Below are positions 6,117 to 13,917 of a stretch of 14,572 bases of DNA, piece by piece. Under the pieces are notes generated by a model, which saw nothing but the letters and a program-made list of their open reading frames with translations, had not been told where the DNA came from and ran no database searches. Positions within the stretch are counted from its first letter, which is position 1; every line of letters starts with the position of its first letter. The position numbers and the translations under genes were made by a program. Location of the stretch: the NCBI GenBank assembly GCA_947626205.1, contig CANQRO010000033.1, forward strand, positions 1 through 14,572. Direction: 5' to 3'. The DNA comes from an uncultured Clostridia bacterium. GTDB taxonomy: Bacteria; Bacillota; Clostridia; TANB77; CAG-508.

Positions 6117-6365
6117 TTAACCTTTATTAACAGAATCTATATTTTGTAATTCAAAACGATATTTCTGGTTTACATGTGGGTACTTATTTTTATCTACTTC
6201 AGATAAAAACATATCATATGGTCTAATATATAATTCGTTATTACCATATAAAGCCCTATATACAACATATTTTTCTCTTGTTTCACTATGGATTGCGATA
6301 TCTTCTACAATATAATAATCACCTTTAAAATGTTTATATACACCTTTAATTTTTAATTCATTCAT
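6117..6365 (-). CDS. DUF1653 domain protein
   Basis: This 82-residue cytosolic protein is essentially one DUF1653 domain. The recognisable blocks are GVYKHFKGDYYIVEDIAIHSET, then EKYVVYRALYGNNELYIRPYDMF. The family is widespread, predicted to be a small beta-rich fold, and has no established biochemical function. The ATG overlaps the end of der by 8 bp, and its AAAGGAG ribosome binding site lies inside the der coding sequence, so translational coupling with der is likely. The plsY gene follows after 73 bp. Confidence 0.88.
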   Translation of the reverse strand: MNELKIKGVYKHFKGDYYIVEDIAIHSETREKYVVYRALYGNNELYIRPYDMFLSEVDKNKYPHVNQKYRFELQNIDSVNKG

Positions 6366-7689
6366 TATTCTTTTCTCCTTTTTCTCTAACTATAATACGA
6401 ATTGGCGTTCCAACTAGTCCAAATTCTTTTCTAAGTTGGTTTACTAAATATCTCTCATATGAAAAATGAAACAATTCTTTATTATTTACAAACACAACAA
6501 AAGTTGGTGGTTTTGTTGAGCTTTGTGTCATATAATAAATTCTCAATCTCTTTCCCTTATCACTTGGTGGTTGTACAATAGCTATTGCTTCATTTAATAC
6601 TTCATTTAATGTAGCAGTTGAAACTCTTAAAGCATTTTGACTAGCCACTGAATTTATAAGCTCATACAATTTTCCTACACGTTGACCTGTTTTTGCTGAT
6701 ATAAATATAATTGGTGCATAGGTTAGATACGCAAGCTTATTATAAACATCTTTTTTAAAATTTTCTAATGTGTATGTATCCTTTTCTACTTCATCCCATT
6801 TATTTATTACTAGTATTATTCCTTTTCCCGCTTCATGTGCTTCTCCTGCAATTTTAGCATCTTGATCTGTAACACCTTCTAAGGCATCTATCATCATTAA
6901 GCATACATCCGATCTTTCTATTGCAAGTAAAGTTCTCATTACACTAAACTTTTCTATAGATTCGTTTACTTTACTCTTTCTTCTAATTCCTGCTGTATCT
7001 ATAAAAACATATTTGCCAAATTCATTTTCAAATTCTGAATCTATTGCATCACGTGTAGTTCCTGCAATATCACTAACTATAGCTCTTTCTTCACCTAAAA
7101 TACGGTTTATTAATGAAGACTTACCAACATTTGGTTTTCCAATAATAGCCACTTTAATTTTATCAGAATTATCTTCATAATTTTCATTATTAGGGATTTT
7201 TTCATATATCGCATCTAAAATATCCCCTATTCCAATTGCATTAGTTGCAGAAAGTGGATATGGATCTCCTAACCCTAAATTGTAAAATTCATATATATCA
7301 TCCGAAGTTTTTCCATAATTATCTGCTTTATTACATACAAGTACGATAGGTTTATTAGATTTTTTAAGTATCATTGCTATTTCTTTATCTAACTCAGTTA
7401 CACCTTGTTTTATATCTGTTATAAATATAATTACATCCGCCATATTTATTGCAATGTTAGCTTGATTTGCTATTTCTTTAGTTATTAAATCGTCTGTATC
7501 TGTTTCAATTCCTCCTGTATCTATAACAGTAAAATCTTTACCTCTCCAGTTGCATTCTGCATAAACTCTATCTCTTGTTACACCTGGAGTATCTTCAACA
7601 ATAGATAATCGTTGTCCTACAATATAATTAAAAAATGTTGATTTTCCAACATTTGGTCTTCCAACAATAGCAACTGTTGGTTTTCCCAT
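6358..7689 (-). CDS. der: Ribosome-assembly GTPase Der (EngA)
   Basis: Der is an essential GTPase with two tandem G domains that acts in late maturation of the 50S ribosomal subunit. G domain 1 has the P-loop GRPNVGKS at 10-17, switch region DTPGVTRD at 33-40, DTGG at 57-60 and NKAD at 120-123. G domain 2 has the P-loop GKPNVGKS at 184-191, DIAGTTRD at 207-214, DTAG at 231-234 and NKWD at 296-299. A KH-like C-terminal domain completes the normal length of 443 residues. I chose ATG 7689 because the in-frame GTG at 7698 lies inside the GAGGTGAG ribosome binding site. It is the first gene of the minus-strand run and has a strong promoter. Confidence 0.98.
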   Translation of the reverse strand: MGKPTVAIVGRPNVGKSTFFNYIVGQRLSIVEDTPGVTRDRVYAECNWRGKDFTVIDTGGIETDTDDLITKEIANQANIAINMADVIIFITDIKQGVTELDKEIAMILKKSNKPIVLVCNKADNYGKTSDDIYEFYNLGLGDPYPLSATNAIGIGDILDAIYEKIPNNENYEDNSDKIKVAIIGKPNVGKSSLINRILGEERAIVSDIAGTTRDAIDSEFENEFGKYVFIDTAGIRRKSKVNESIEKFSVMRTLLAIERSDVCLMMIDALEGVTDQDAKIAGEAHEAGKGIILVINKWDEVEKDTYTLENFKKDVYNKLAYLTYAPIIFISAKTGQRVGKLYELINSVASQNALRVSTATLNEVLNEAIAIVQPPSDKGKRLRIYYMTQSSTKPPTFVVFVNNKELFHFSYERYLVNQLRKEFGLVGTPIRIIVREKGEKNNE

Positions 7690-7717
7690 TATTCTCACCT
7701 CATTTTCTACATCTGTT

Positions 7718-7746
7718 ATTCTATCCTATTTATTAAATATAGTCAA
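7718..7746 (-). promoter_or_regulatory. Promoter of the der-DUF1653-plsY-gpsA run
   Basis: On the minus strand TTGACT (7746-7741) and TAGAAT (7723-7718) are 17 bp apart. The predicted start is near 7711, about 20 nt before the der ATG. No comparable promoter was found between der and dtd, so it probably serves all six genes to dtd. Confidence 0.8.
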
Positions 7747-7805
7747 TTAATAAAGAAAATTTTAAGAAAATTAATAAATTTAATATATAAAATAATTAAT
7801 AAAAT

Positions 7806-7852
7806 AATACCTCCTTATTAAACTTAATTTTGCTTAATAAGGAAGTGTTATT
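7806..7852 (-). terminator. Terminator of the GT-C-like membrane protein gene
   Basis: On the minus strand AATAACACTTCCTTATTAA (7852-7834) pairs with TTAATAAGGAGGTATT (7821-7806), about 15 pairs with one mismatch and one wobble, followed by a T-rich ATTTTATTAATTATTTT. It begins 7 bp after the stop codon. Confidence 0.85.
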
Positions 7853-7858
7853 TCATAA

Positions 7859-9601
7859 TTATTTATTTTTTTGTTTTAAAATTAAAAATTTTTGCAGTTT
7901 TTTTACTATCTTAAATTTAGAACATATAATAGATATAATTCCTAAAGCCGTTAAAGCATAAGATATTTTCATTAATGTAGTTCCCGTGTACGATACTTCA
8001 ATTTTAGCATTTTCTACACTTGGTAAAGTTATCATGCAAAATCCATTTTCAGATTCTTCTATTTTAATATCTATTTTTTTGCCATCTTCTGTCTCAAGTT
8101 TTGCATCATAACCTAAATAATATATATATGGTAGTTCTAATTTTGAGTTTTCTTTAACTTTCGATATTACAAAATTAAAATTTGTTCCATTTTTATTTTG
8201 ATTTAATATCTCTCCTTCTCCATCTAATATAATTGCTCCATCATTTCTTTCTTCTATATATGACCTATTTTGAAAAGCTTTTTTAGGAAGATATTCAAAA
8301 CTTGCTAATCCTGCATGTACTTTTCCAGTAGCAGATGTAACTGGAATTGGGGTTAAATATTTTTCTTCATTAAATGGAATTTCTACTTCTATTTTCGAAA
8401 ATATTATTGAGCATGATAGATAAAACATTATAAATATTATTGCTAATAGTTCTTTTTTTCTATTACGATTCAAAAACATTGCTAATCCTATGCTTGCAAC
8501 TATTGAAAAGAAAAAGCTTGCATATTCCATCATTCTCCATGGGAATTGTATCATTTTTAGTATATTAGGCAAATGTTCAAATGGAAAGATTTTTAGTGTC
8601 ATGATTGTGCTAATAAAACCGAAAAGCATAAATGTGTATATCCATTCTTTATAATGTTTTTTAATCTTATTCTTATAGCAATATATAAAAGTTAAAATAA
8701 ATCCAATTATTATAAGAATTCCTATATGAAAATTCATTTCATAGTGTTCTTTTATAAATAACTCTGAAATACTTAATTTTGCACTAATTAATGTGTTATC
8801 TTTATACATTCTATCAGGTAAAAATACTTCATATTCTGTTGTTAGCATATGTTCAAGAAGCGGAATTATATAAAAACTTGTACATAATAATATAAGAATA
8901 ATGCTAATAAGAATTTTCTTCAAAATTAATTTATCTTTTAATTGTTTATAATGAATTAACATGTATATAAAACAAAAAATTGCTGCATAAAGTGCCATTA
9001 CATTATGTGTTAATATTAAACCAATTGCTCCAAAAATAATTTCATATGGTTTTTTATTCTTTAAGTGGAATAAATTATACATTCCTAAAAATACAATTGG
9101 CAAAAATATAAAAGATGCAAGTTCTGCAACTGCAATTCTATTATATAAATCTGTTAAATGATATGGTGCACTCATATATAAAATAGCTGCTATTACACCT
9201 GCTTTATAACTTGTTGAAATTCTATATACAAATTTAAACATAAATATTCCAGATAAGCAAACAGTTAGCATCATAAATAGTTTTAACATTAATACATATG
9301 AACTAGTAAATATTTTAAAAATTAATGGAATATATGCTGTTAATGGACTATAAAATATATTCCATGAATATCCAAAACCATTGCAAAAACTTGAGATAAT
9401 AACAGGAAAAATATTTCCTTCTTTTAAAGCACTAAAATTTCCAATTAATCTACAAATATGTTGAATTCCATCATCACGTGATATATCCATATATTTTGAA
9501 AATAATGGTATACACAAAAATATTGAAATAAATATTACTATCATATAACTTAGAAATTTCTTATCTTTTATCAAATTATTAAAAAATGATTTTAGCTTCA
9601 T
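7859..9601 (-). CDS. Large polytopic membrane protein, probable GT-C-type glycosyltransferase-like (PTPS-related/YfhO-like)
   Basis: The 580-residue protein has about ten or more transmembrane segments covering residues 18-410 or so, then a soluble, beta-rich extracytoplasmic segment (about 415-545), then a last transmembrane helix and a Lys-rich tail. The first outer loop carries an acidic signature, DISRDDGIQH (39-48), followed by FPVIISSFCNGFGYSWNIFYSP. Such a first-loop Asp/His motif followed by a G-Y-G/P-rich block is typical of GT-C enzymes using polyprenyl-phosphate sugars, and of the membrane family annotated '6-pyruvoyl-tetrahydropterin synthase-related', a misnomer. Substrate is unknown; transfer of sugar to a wall polymer or protein is inference. 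It lies 25 bp after the dCMP deaminase gene, with a GGAG ribosome binding site, and probably shares its promoter. Confidence 0.8.
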   Translation of the reverse strand: MKLKSFFNNLIKDKKFLSYMIVIFISIFLCIPLFSKYMDISRDDGIQHICRLIGNFSALKEGNIFPVIISSFCNGFGYSWNIFYSPLTAYIPLIFKIFTSSYVLMLKLFMMLTVCLSGIFMFKFVYRISTSYKAGVIAAILYMSAPYHLTDLYNRIAVAELASFIFLPIVFLGMYNLFHLKNKKPYEIIFGAIGLILTHNVMALYAAIFCFIYMLIHYKQLKDKLILKKILISIILILLCTSFYIIPLLEHMLTTEYEVFLPDRMYKDNTLISAKLSISELFIKEHYEMNFHIGILIIIGFILTFIYCYKNKIKKHYKEWIYTFMLFGFISTIMTLKIFPFEHLPNILKMIQFPWRMMEYASFFFSIVASIGLAMFLNRNRKKELLAIIFIMFYLSCSIIFSKIEVEIPFNEEKYLTPIPVTSATGKVHAGLASFEYLPKKAFQNRSYIEERNDGAIILDGEGEILNQNKNGTNFNFVISKVKENSKLELPYIYYLGYDAKLETEDGKKIDIKIEESENGFCMITLPSVENAKIEVSYTGTTLMKISYALTALGIISIICSKFKIVKKLQKFLILKQKNK

Positions 9602-9626
9602 ATTTTACTCCTATATTCTACTCTTT

Positions 9627-10124
9627 TTAATAAACATTTTTTCCTTCTAGCAAATCATCTTTTTTAACCCAATCTTCTACATCAACAACTAAGTATTCAT
9701 CTTTAGTTGCTCCTCTTATTATTACTTCTTTTATTCCTGCATTTATTATCATTTTTCTGCACATTTGACATGAATTGGCCCCTGGTTCATATTCTCCTGT
9801 AGATACTCTCTTTCCTACAAGATACATAGTTGAACCTATCATATCCTTTCTAGAAGCGCTTAACATTGCATTTTGCTCTGCATGAACAGACCTACATGCA
9901 TCATATCCACCATGATGAATATCTGGAAATTTTTCTTTTTTTGTACAATAACCTAAATCTATACAATTAACTCTTCCACGTGGTGCTCCTGTATATCCAG
10001 TAGAAATTATTTCATCATTTTTTACTATTATGCAACCGAAATTTTTACGAAGGCATGTTCCTCTTTCTGATACAGCTTCTGCAATATTTAAATAATAATT
10101 AATTTTATCAACTCTTTTTTCCAT
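9627..10124 (-). CDS. Deoxycytidylate (dCMP) deaminase family protein, ComEB-like
   Basis: This zinc-dependent deaminase converts dCMP to dUMP, feeding thymidylate synthesis. The active site is visible: HAE at 81-83 gives the zinc-binding His and the proton-shuttling Glu, and C119-x2-C122 (SCQMC) gives the two zinc cysteines. The Pro usual before the first Cys is Ser here. An extra Cys/His-rich loop (C54, C60, H70, H71, C77) matches the second structural zinc site of dCMP deaminases. The conserved N-terminal block STGYTGAPRG is present. I chose ATG 10124 (165 residues), because the GTG at 10133 lies inside the AAGGTGA ribosome binding site. It has its own promoter, divergent from rpmF. Confidence 0.95.
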   Translation of the reverse strand: MEKRVDKINYYLNIAEAVSERGTCLRKNFGCIIVKNDEIISTGYTGAPRGRVNCIDLGYCTKKEKFPDIHHGGYDACRSVHAEQNAMLSASRKDMIGSTMYLVGKRVSTGEYEPGANSCQMCRKMIINAGIKEVIIRGATKDEYLVVDVEDWVKKDDLLEGKNVY

Positions 10125-10148
10125 ATAATTCACCTTATTTTTTTGTTT

Positions 10149-10177
10149 ATTATATCAATATTATATATAATTTTCAA
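10149..10177 (-). promoter_or_regulatory. Promoter of the dCMP deaminase gene
   Basis: On the minus strand TTGAAA (10177-10172) and TATAAT (10154-10149) are 17 bp apart, giving a leader of about 20 nt. Its -35 is 29 bp from that of the divergent rpmF promoter. Confidence 0.8.
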
Positions 10178-10206
10178 TAATTTTTTACAAATCCAGCTTG
10201 TAACTC

Positions 10207-10235
10207 TTGACAAAATGCTTAAAACTTAGTATACT
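10207..10235 (+). promoter_or_regulatory. Promoter of rpmF
   Basis: Perfect -35 TTGACA (10207-10212), 17-bp spacer and TATACT (10230-10235), the closest match to the sigma-A consensus in the window, as expected for a ribosomal protein gene. The leader of about 65 nt contains ATATATACATATAT and a small TCGT/ACGA hairpin before the GAGGAGG ribosome binding site. Confidence 0.9.
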
Positions 10236-10307
10236 CTTATAGTGACTTTAAAAAAGATAAAATTTAAAAGATATATACATATATCGTGAAACGAGGAGGG
10301 AATAAAA

Positions 10308-10499
10308 ATGGCTCAACCAAAAAGAAGATGGTCTAAAGAAAGAACACATTTAAGAAGATCTAATTGGAAATTAGAAAAACCAAACTTTGCTGAATGTCCA
10401 CATTGCCACGAACCTGTAATGCAACATACAGCTTGTTCAAACTGTGGATACTATAATGGAAAAAAAGTTATAGCAGGAAAAAATGAAGAAAATAATTAA
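10308..10499 (+). CDS. rpmF: Large-subunit ribosomal protein bL32, zinc-binding form
   Basis: This 63-residue basic protein is bL32 of the 50S subunit. The N-terminus MAQPKRRWSKERTHLRRS is the conserved rRNA-binding arm. The zinc ribbon is intact: C30-x2-C33 (CPHC) and C43-x2-C46 (CSNC), so this is the zinc-binding C+ form, not the cysteine-free paralogue made under zinc starvation in some bacteria. The usual upstream partner yceD (DUF177) is absent. Here the gene stands alone with its own promoter and terminator. Confidence 0.98.
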   Translation: MAQPKRRWSKERTHLRRSNWKLEKPNFAECPHCHEPVMQHTACSNCGYYNGKKVIAGKNEENN

Positions 10500-10505
10500 A
10501 AAGAA

Positions 10506-10532
10506 CAACACCAAATATGGTGTTGCTTTTTT
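10506..10532 (+). terminator. Terminator of rpmF
   Basis: CAACACCA (10506-10513) and TGGTGTTG (10518-10525) enclose an AATA loop and are followed by CTTTTTT. The hairpin begins 7 bp after the stop codon. Confidence 0.93.
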
Positions 10533-10607
10533 ATTATTTCTGCAATAAAAATAACAAATGCTAAGTATCACTCATTGACATAGAATATTTAATTTTTACT
10601 ATGCAAT

Positions 10608-10639
10608 AAAAAAGCAATCAGTAATTTCCACTGATTGCT
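10608..10639 (-). terminator. Terminator of the GC-richer unknown gene
   Basis: On the minus strand AGCAATCAGT (10639-10630) pairs perfectly with ACTGATTGCT (10622-10613) across a 7-nt loop, followed by a T-run (10613-10608). It lies 16 bp after the stop codon of the minus-strand gene. Confidence 0.92.
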
Positions 10640-10654
10640 CCTACCCCATATTAT

Positions 10655-11044
10655 TCAGTTAGACCATTTATTAATGGTATCCTGTACGTTTGTACAAGCC
10701 AAATCCACTCCAGACATAGTTACAACTCCAGTCTGAGCCAGTATCTCGTACATTGACAGATCCAGTCCGAAATGCTTTTCCAATCTTCCAGAGCGCATAT
10801 CGTCCCAACGATAAATGAGACGTAGCAAATGCAGTGTAAATGCTCTAAGCAGAATGGACGTTTCCGCTCCCGAACACTGCACTCTCATTCCTGTAGATTC
10901 AATATAGGTGACCACAGTATCGTTCAAGCCAACTACTTTTACGCTCCGGTAAAAGCTTTCTGCCGCGTCAGCAAGCTCCCAAGGGTCCACCTTTTTCCTC
11001 CTGTCTGCGAAATCGTACAACGCCTGAATATTGATTTTTCTCAT
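10655..11044 (-). CDS. Unknown protein (129 residues) in a GC-richer, probably acquired cassette
   Basis: I do not recognise this protein. It starts MRKINIQALYDFADRRKK and looks cytosolic and mostly helical, with no signal peptide, membrane segment or metal motif. Features include an Arg-rich stretch around LRLIYRWDDMRSGRLEKHFG and a C-terminal half with small residues (ILAQTGVVTMSGVDLAC). It has two cysteines. Its base composition is the odd point: by eye nearly half G+C with many CpG, against roughly a quarter to 30 percent around it. It uses codons such as CTG, GCG, TCG and a CGG (FYRSV) that the native genes avoid. The ATG has a weak AGGAG-like site (GGAGCAGCT). It has its own promoter, a palindrome at the predicted transcript start, and its own terminator. 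Recent transfer from a higher-GC Firmicute is the likeliest explanation. Confidence 0.8.
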   Translation of the reverse strand: MRKINIQALYDFADRRKKVDPWELADAAESFYRSVKVVGLNDTVVTYIESTGMRVQCSGAETSILLRAFTLHLLRLIYRWDDMRSGRLEKHFGLDLSMYEILAQTGVVTMSGVDLACTNVQDTINKWSN

Positions 11045-11086
11045 AGCTGCTCCTTTCCTTCTTGTGCTAATTTTCAGGGCTACTAC

Positions 11087-11100
11087 CGCAAATTTTTGCG
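11087..11100. promoter_or_regulatory. Candidate operator palindrome at the start of the acquired gene's transcript
   Basis: CGCAAATTTTTGCG has two 6-bp arms (CGCAAA/TTTGCG) around TT. It begins 8 bp downstream of the -10 box of the minus-strand promoter, spanning the predicted +1, a typical repressor position. It could also be a short 5' hairpin. Confidence 0.4.
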
Positions 11101-11108
11101 ACTAAAAT

Positions 11109-11137
11109 ATTATATACCTCTAAAAAGCAAATTGCAA
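11109..11137 (-). promoter_or_regulatory. Promoter of the acquired gene
   Basis: On the minus strand TTGCAA (11137-11132), 17-bp spacer and perfect TATAAT (11114-11109). The AT-rich promoter resembles host promoters although the gene does not. Confidence 0.7.
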
Positions 11138-11167
11138 TAGTTTTAAATAACTTTTTATATATACAAA

Positions 11168-11197
11168 ATCCCTAAGCCAAGTTTATAGCTTAGGAAT
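11168..11197 (-). terminator. Terminator of the ychF-aminopeptidase pair
   Basis: On the minus strand ATTCCTAAGC (11197-11188) pairs with GCTTAGGGAT (11177-11168), ten pairs including one G-U, across a 10-nt loop. A short TTTTGTATATAT follows. It lies about 30 bp after the aminopeptidase stop codon. Confidence 0.75.
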
Positions 11198-11228
11198 TTA
11201 TAACCTTTTTCCTTTTTATAACTTATTT

Positions 11229-12611
11229 TTATTGAACAAAAGCGCTATATGCCTTATATGCACAATACACATCAAACTTTGATGATACTTCATATGGTGC
11301 ATGCATAGATAGTACTGGAACGCCACAATCTATAACATCCATTCCCTTATCTGCTAAAATGTATGCGATAGTTCCGCCACCGCCTAAATCTACTCTTCCA
11401 AGTTCAGTTACTTGATAAGGTACATTTGCACTTTCAAATATATTTCTAACTTCTGCAACATATTCTGCGTTTGCATCTGATGCACCAGATTTTCCTCTTG
11501 CACCTGTATATTTGTTTAAACCAATACCGTGTCCTATCATTGCTGCATTATTTTTTTCTGAAACTGATGCGTAAATTGGATCTAATCCAGCATCTACATC
11601 GGCTGATAGCATTTTTGAATTACAGAATACTTTTTCTAAAGCATTTGGTTTGTTTTCATTTTTCTTATTTAATAATTCAGATATAAAATAATCAAATACA
11701 TGTGATTCCATACCTGTATTTCCCATACTACCTATTTCTTCTTTATCAGCTAAAATACATACTGCTGTTTTCTTAGGCTTTTCTACATCTAGCATAGCAC
11801 GTACAGAAGTATATGCACAAACTCTATCATCTTGGCCGTATCCTGCTACCATACTTCTATCGAAGCCTAAACTTCTTGCAGTAAATGCAGGTACTATTTC
11901 TAATTCAGAACTTACGAAATCAATTTCTTTCATTCCATATTTTTCATTTAATAACATCAAAATATTTAATTTTACTTTTTCACTAATTTCTTTATCTTCT
12001 TCTGGAATACTTCCAACTAATAAATTTAAATCTTCTCCACTAATACCATCTTTTAGTTTTTTATCCATTTGCTCTGTTGCAAGATGTGGTAAAAGATCTG
12101 TAATTGTAAATATCGGATCGTTTTCATCTTCACCTATTGCTACTTCAACTTTTTCTCCATTTGATTTTACAATTACTCCATGAATTGCAAGTGGAATTGC
12201 TGTCCATTGATACTTTTTAATTCCACCATAATAGTGAGTTTTAAGATAGCAAAAACCATTATCTTCATAAAGTGGATTTGGCTTTAAATCTAGTCGTGGT
12301 GAATCTATATGTGCTCCCAATACTTTCATACCATTTTCTAGTGGTTCTTCTCCTATAACTGCAATATATATGCTTTTATTATGATTTATAAAGTATACTT
12401 TATCTCCAGTATTTAAAGTTTCTTTTTCACATACATTTGTAAATCCATTTTCTTTTAACATTCTTTCTGTAAAAGCAACAGCTTCTCTTTCTGTTTTTAC
12501 CTTATTTAGAAAATAAATATATTCATCAGCAAACTTAAATATATTAGATTTATTTTCCTCTGAAATATTTTTCCAACCCGTTTCTTTCTTATTAAATAAT
12601 TCTTCTTTCAT
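11229..12611 (-). CDS. apeA: M18 family metalloaminopeptidase
   Basis: This 460-residue protein is a full-length M18 (aspartyl aminopeptidase-like) enzyme, a cytosolic dizinc exopeptidase that forms large tetrahedral oligomers and removes N-terminal residues from peptides. Metal and catalytic motifs appear in order: GAHIDSPRLDLKP (His101, Asp103), GQDDR at 259-263 with the bridging Asp, DKEEIGSMGNTG at 289-300 with the catalytic Glu pair, SADVDAGLDP, and the late His-bearing segment VLSMHAPYE. Length matches the ApeA subgroup (about 460) better than ApeB (about 430), hence the symbol, which is given with some reserve. The ATG follows GGAGG by 9 nt. It is 46 bp downstream of ychF and likely co-transcribed. 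Confidence 0.95.
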   Translation of the reverse strand: MKEELFNKKETGWKNISEENKSNIFKFADEYIYFLNKVKTEREAVAFTERMLKENGFTNVCEKETLNTGDKVYFINHNKSIYIAVIGEEPLENGMKVLGAHIDSPRLDLKPNPLYEDNGFCYLKTHYYGGIKKYQWTAIPLAIHGVIVKSNGEKVEVAIGEDENDPIFTITDLLPHLATEQMDKKLKDGISGEDLNLLVGSIPEEDKEISEKVKLNILMLLNEKYGMKEIDFVSSELEIVPAFTARSLGFDRSMVAGYGQDDRVCAYTSVRAMLDVEKPKKTAVCILADKEEIGSMGNTGMESHVFDYFISELLNKKNENKPNALEKVFCNSKMLSADVDAGLDPIYASVSEKNNAAMIGHGIGLNKYTGARGKSGASDANAEYVAEVRNIFESANVPYQVTELGRVDLGGGGTIAYILADKGMDVIDCGVPVLSMHAPYEVSSKFDVYCAYKAYSAFVQ

Positions 12612-12657
12612 TACAATTTCCTCCTTTGAATTCTAGTTTTTTCTATTTTTTAAAATT

Positions 12658-13749
12658 TTATACATTAAAGCGAAATAGAACAATATCTCCATCTTGCATA
12701 ATATAATCTTTTCCTTCTGAACGTAACAACCCTTTTTCTCTAACAGCATTCATAGAACCTTCACGCATTAAATCTGAATATGATACAACTTCTGCTCTAA
12801 TAAATCCTCTTTCTATGTCAGAATGTATTTTTCCTGCTGCCTCTGGGGCTTTTGTTCCTTTTTTTATGGTCCAAGCACGAACTTCTGGCTCTCCTGCAGT
12901 TAAGAAACTCATTAAACCTAATAAATCGTAACTTGCTTTAATTACTTTGTCAAGTCCAGATTCTTCAAGTCCAAGTGCTTCTAGCATTTCTTTTTTATCA
13001 TTATCATCTAATCCAGCTAGTTCTTCTTCTATTTTTACACATAAAGGAATTGTTTTTGCATTTTCTTGTTTTGCATGTTCTATTACCTTTTTTACATATT
13101 CATCATTTTCTGCATTTTCAAGTTGACCTTCCGAAATATTTGCAATATATAAAATTGGTTTTAAAGTTAAAAGATAGGCATCTTTTACTATTTCCTTTTC
13201 TTCATCATTTAACTCTAATGTTCTTGCAGATTTTCCTTCTTCTAATGTATGCTTAATTCTTTCAAATAAATCAATTTCTGCTTGAAATTTTTTATCTGCT
13301 TTTACTTGTTTTTTAGCTCTATCTAATCTTTTTTCTACTACTTCAATATCTGCAAAAATTAATTCTAAATTTATAGTTTCAATATCTCTTAATGGATCAA
13401 TACTTCCATCAACATGAACAACATTTGGGTCTTCAAAGCATCTAACTACTTCAACTATACTATCTACTTCTCGAATATGCGATAAAAACTTATTTCCTAG
13501 TCCCTCTCCATGGCTTGCTCCTTTTACTAATCCTGCAATATCTACAAATTCAATAACTGCATGTGTAGTTTTTAAAGGATTATATAATTTAGTTAATTCA
13601 TCTAGCCTTTCGTCAGGAACTGGAACAACTCCCACATTTGGCTCTATTGTACAAAATGGATAATTAGCACATTCTGCCCCTGCTTTAGTTATTGCATTAA
13701 ACATTGTACTTTTTCCAACATTAGGTAATCCTACAATACCAATTTTCAC
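12658..13749 (-). CDS. ychF: OBG-family ATPase YchF
   Basis: YchF is a cytosolic TRAFAC-class P-loop protein that, unlike its GTPase relatives, prefers ATP. It binds ribosomes and has been tied to stress and redox responses. The P-loop GLPNVGKS is at 7-14. The YPFCTIEPNVG block, switch II DIAGLVKGASHGEGLG and a degenerate NKxD position explain the altered nucleotide choice. A coiled-coil insertion follows, then the C-terminal TGS domain ending in the characteristic FRFNV. Length 363 is standard. It starts with GTG after an AAGGAGAGG ribosome binding site and has its own promoter. The aminopeptidase gene follows. Confidence 0.97.
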   Translation of the reverse strand: MKIGIVGLPNVGKSTMFNAITKAGAECANYPFCTIEPNVGVVPVPDERLDELTKLYNPLKTTHAVIEFVDIAGLVKGASHGEGLGNKFLSHIREVDSIVEVVRCFEDPNVVHVDGSIDPLRDIETINLELIFADIEVVEKRLDRAKKQVKADKKFQAEIDLFERIKHTLEEGKSARTLELNDEEKEIVKDAYLLTLKPILYIANISEGQLENAENDEYVKKVIEHAKQENAKTIPLCVKIEEELAGLDDNDKKEMLEALGLEESGLDKVIKASYDLLGLMSFLTAGEPEVRAWTIKKGTKAPEAAGKIHSDIERGFIRAEVVSYSDLMREGSMNAVREKGLLRSEGKDYIMQDGDIVLFRFNV

Positions 13750-13784
13750 TTTTTTCCTCTCCTTTTTATTACTTAACGATTGCT

Positions 13785-13813
13785 ATTATATCATTATTCT
13801 TTTTATTTTCCAA
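13785..13813 (-). promoter_or_regulatory. Promoter of ychF
   Basis: On the minus strand TTGGAA (13813-13808), 17-bp spacer and perfect TATAAT (13790-13785), about 30 bp before the GTG start codon. It is divergent from the promoter of the MazF-like gene. Confidence 0.75.
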
Positions 13814-13844
13814 GTACATTTATATATTTTTTTAATCAATAGCA

Positions 13845-13873
13845 TTGATTTTCAAACTTTTGTTTGTTATAAT
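13845..13873 (+). promoter_or_regulatory. Promoter of the MazF-like gene, with a short dyad in the spacer
   Basis: TTGATT (13845-13850), 17-bp spacer and perfect TATAAT (13868-13873). The spacer holds the inverted repeat CAAAC (13853-13857) / GTTTG (13862-13866), which could bind a repressor. The predicted start is near 13880. Confidence 0.72.
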
Positions 13874-13917
13874 GTTCTTAATTTCTAATTTAAAATATGA
13901 TAGGAGTATATATTTGT

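Noticed and set aside
10575..10606. TTGACA at 10575 followed by weak -10-like sequence, and a TTGACATAG/CTATGCAA imperfect hairpin.
   Set aside because: The spacing to TATGCA is 19 bp and no plus-strand gene follows, so neither a promoter nor a small RNA can be supported.
10541..10612. Direct repeats TGCAATAAAAA at 10541-10551 and 10602-10612, considered as target-site duplications or attachment sites.
   Set aside because: They are A-rich low-complexity words and do not flank the GC-rich cassette as a pair. Nothing resembling a transposase or integrase is present.
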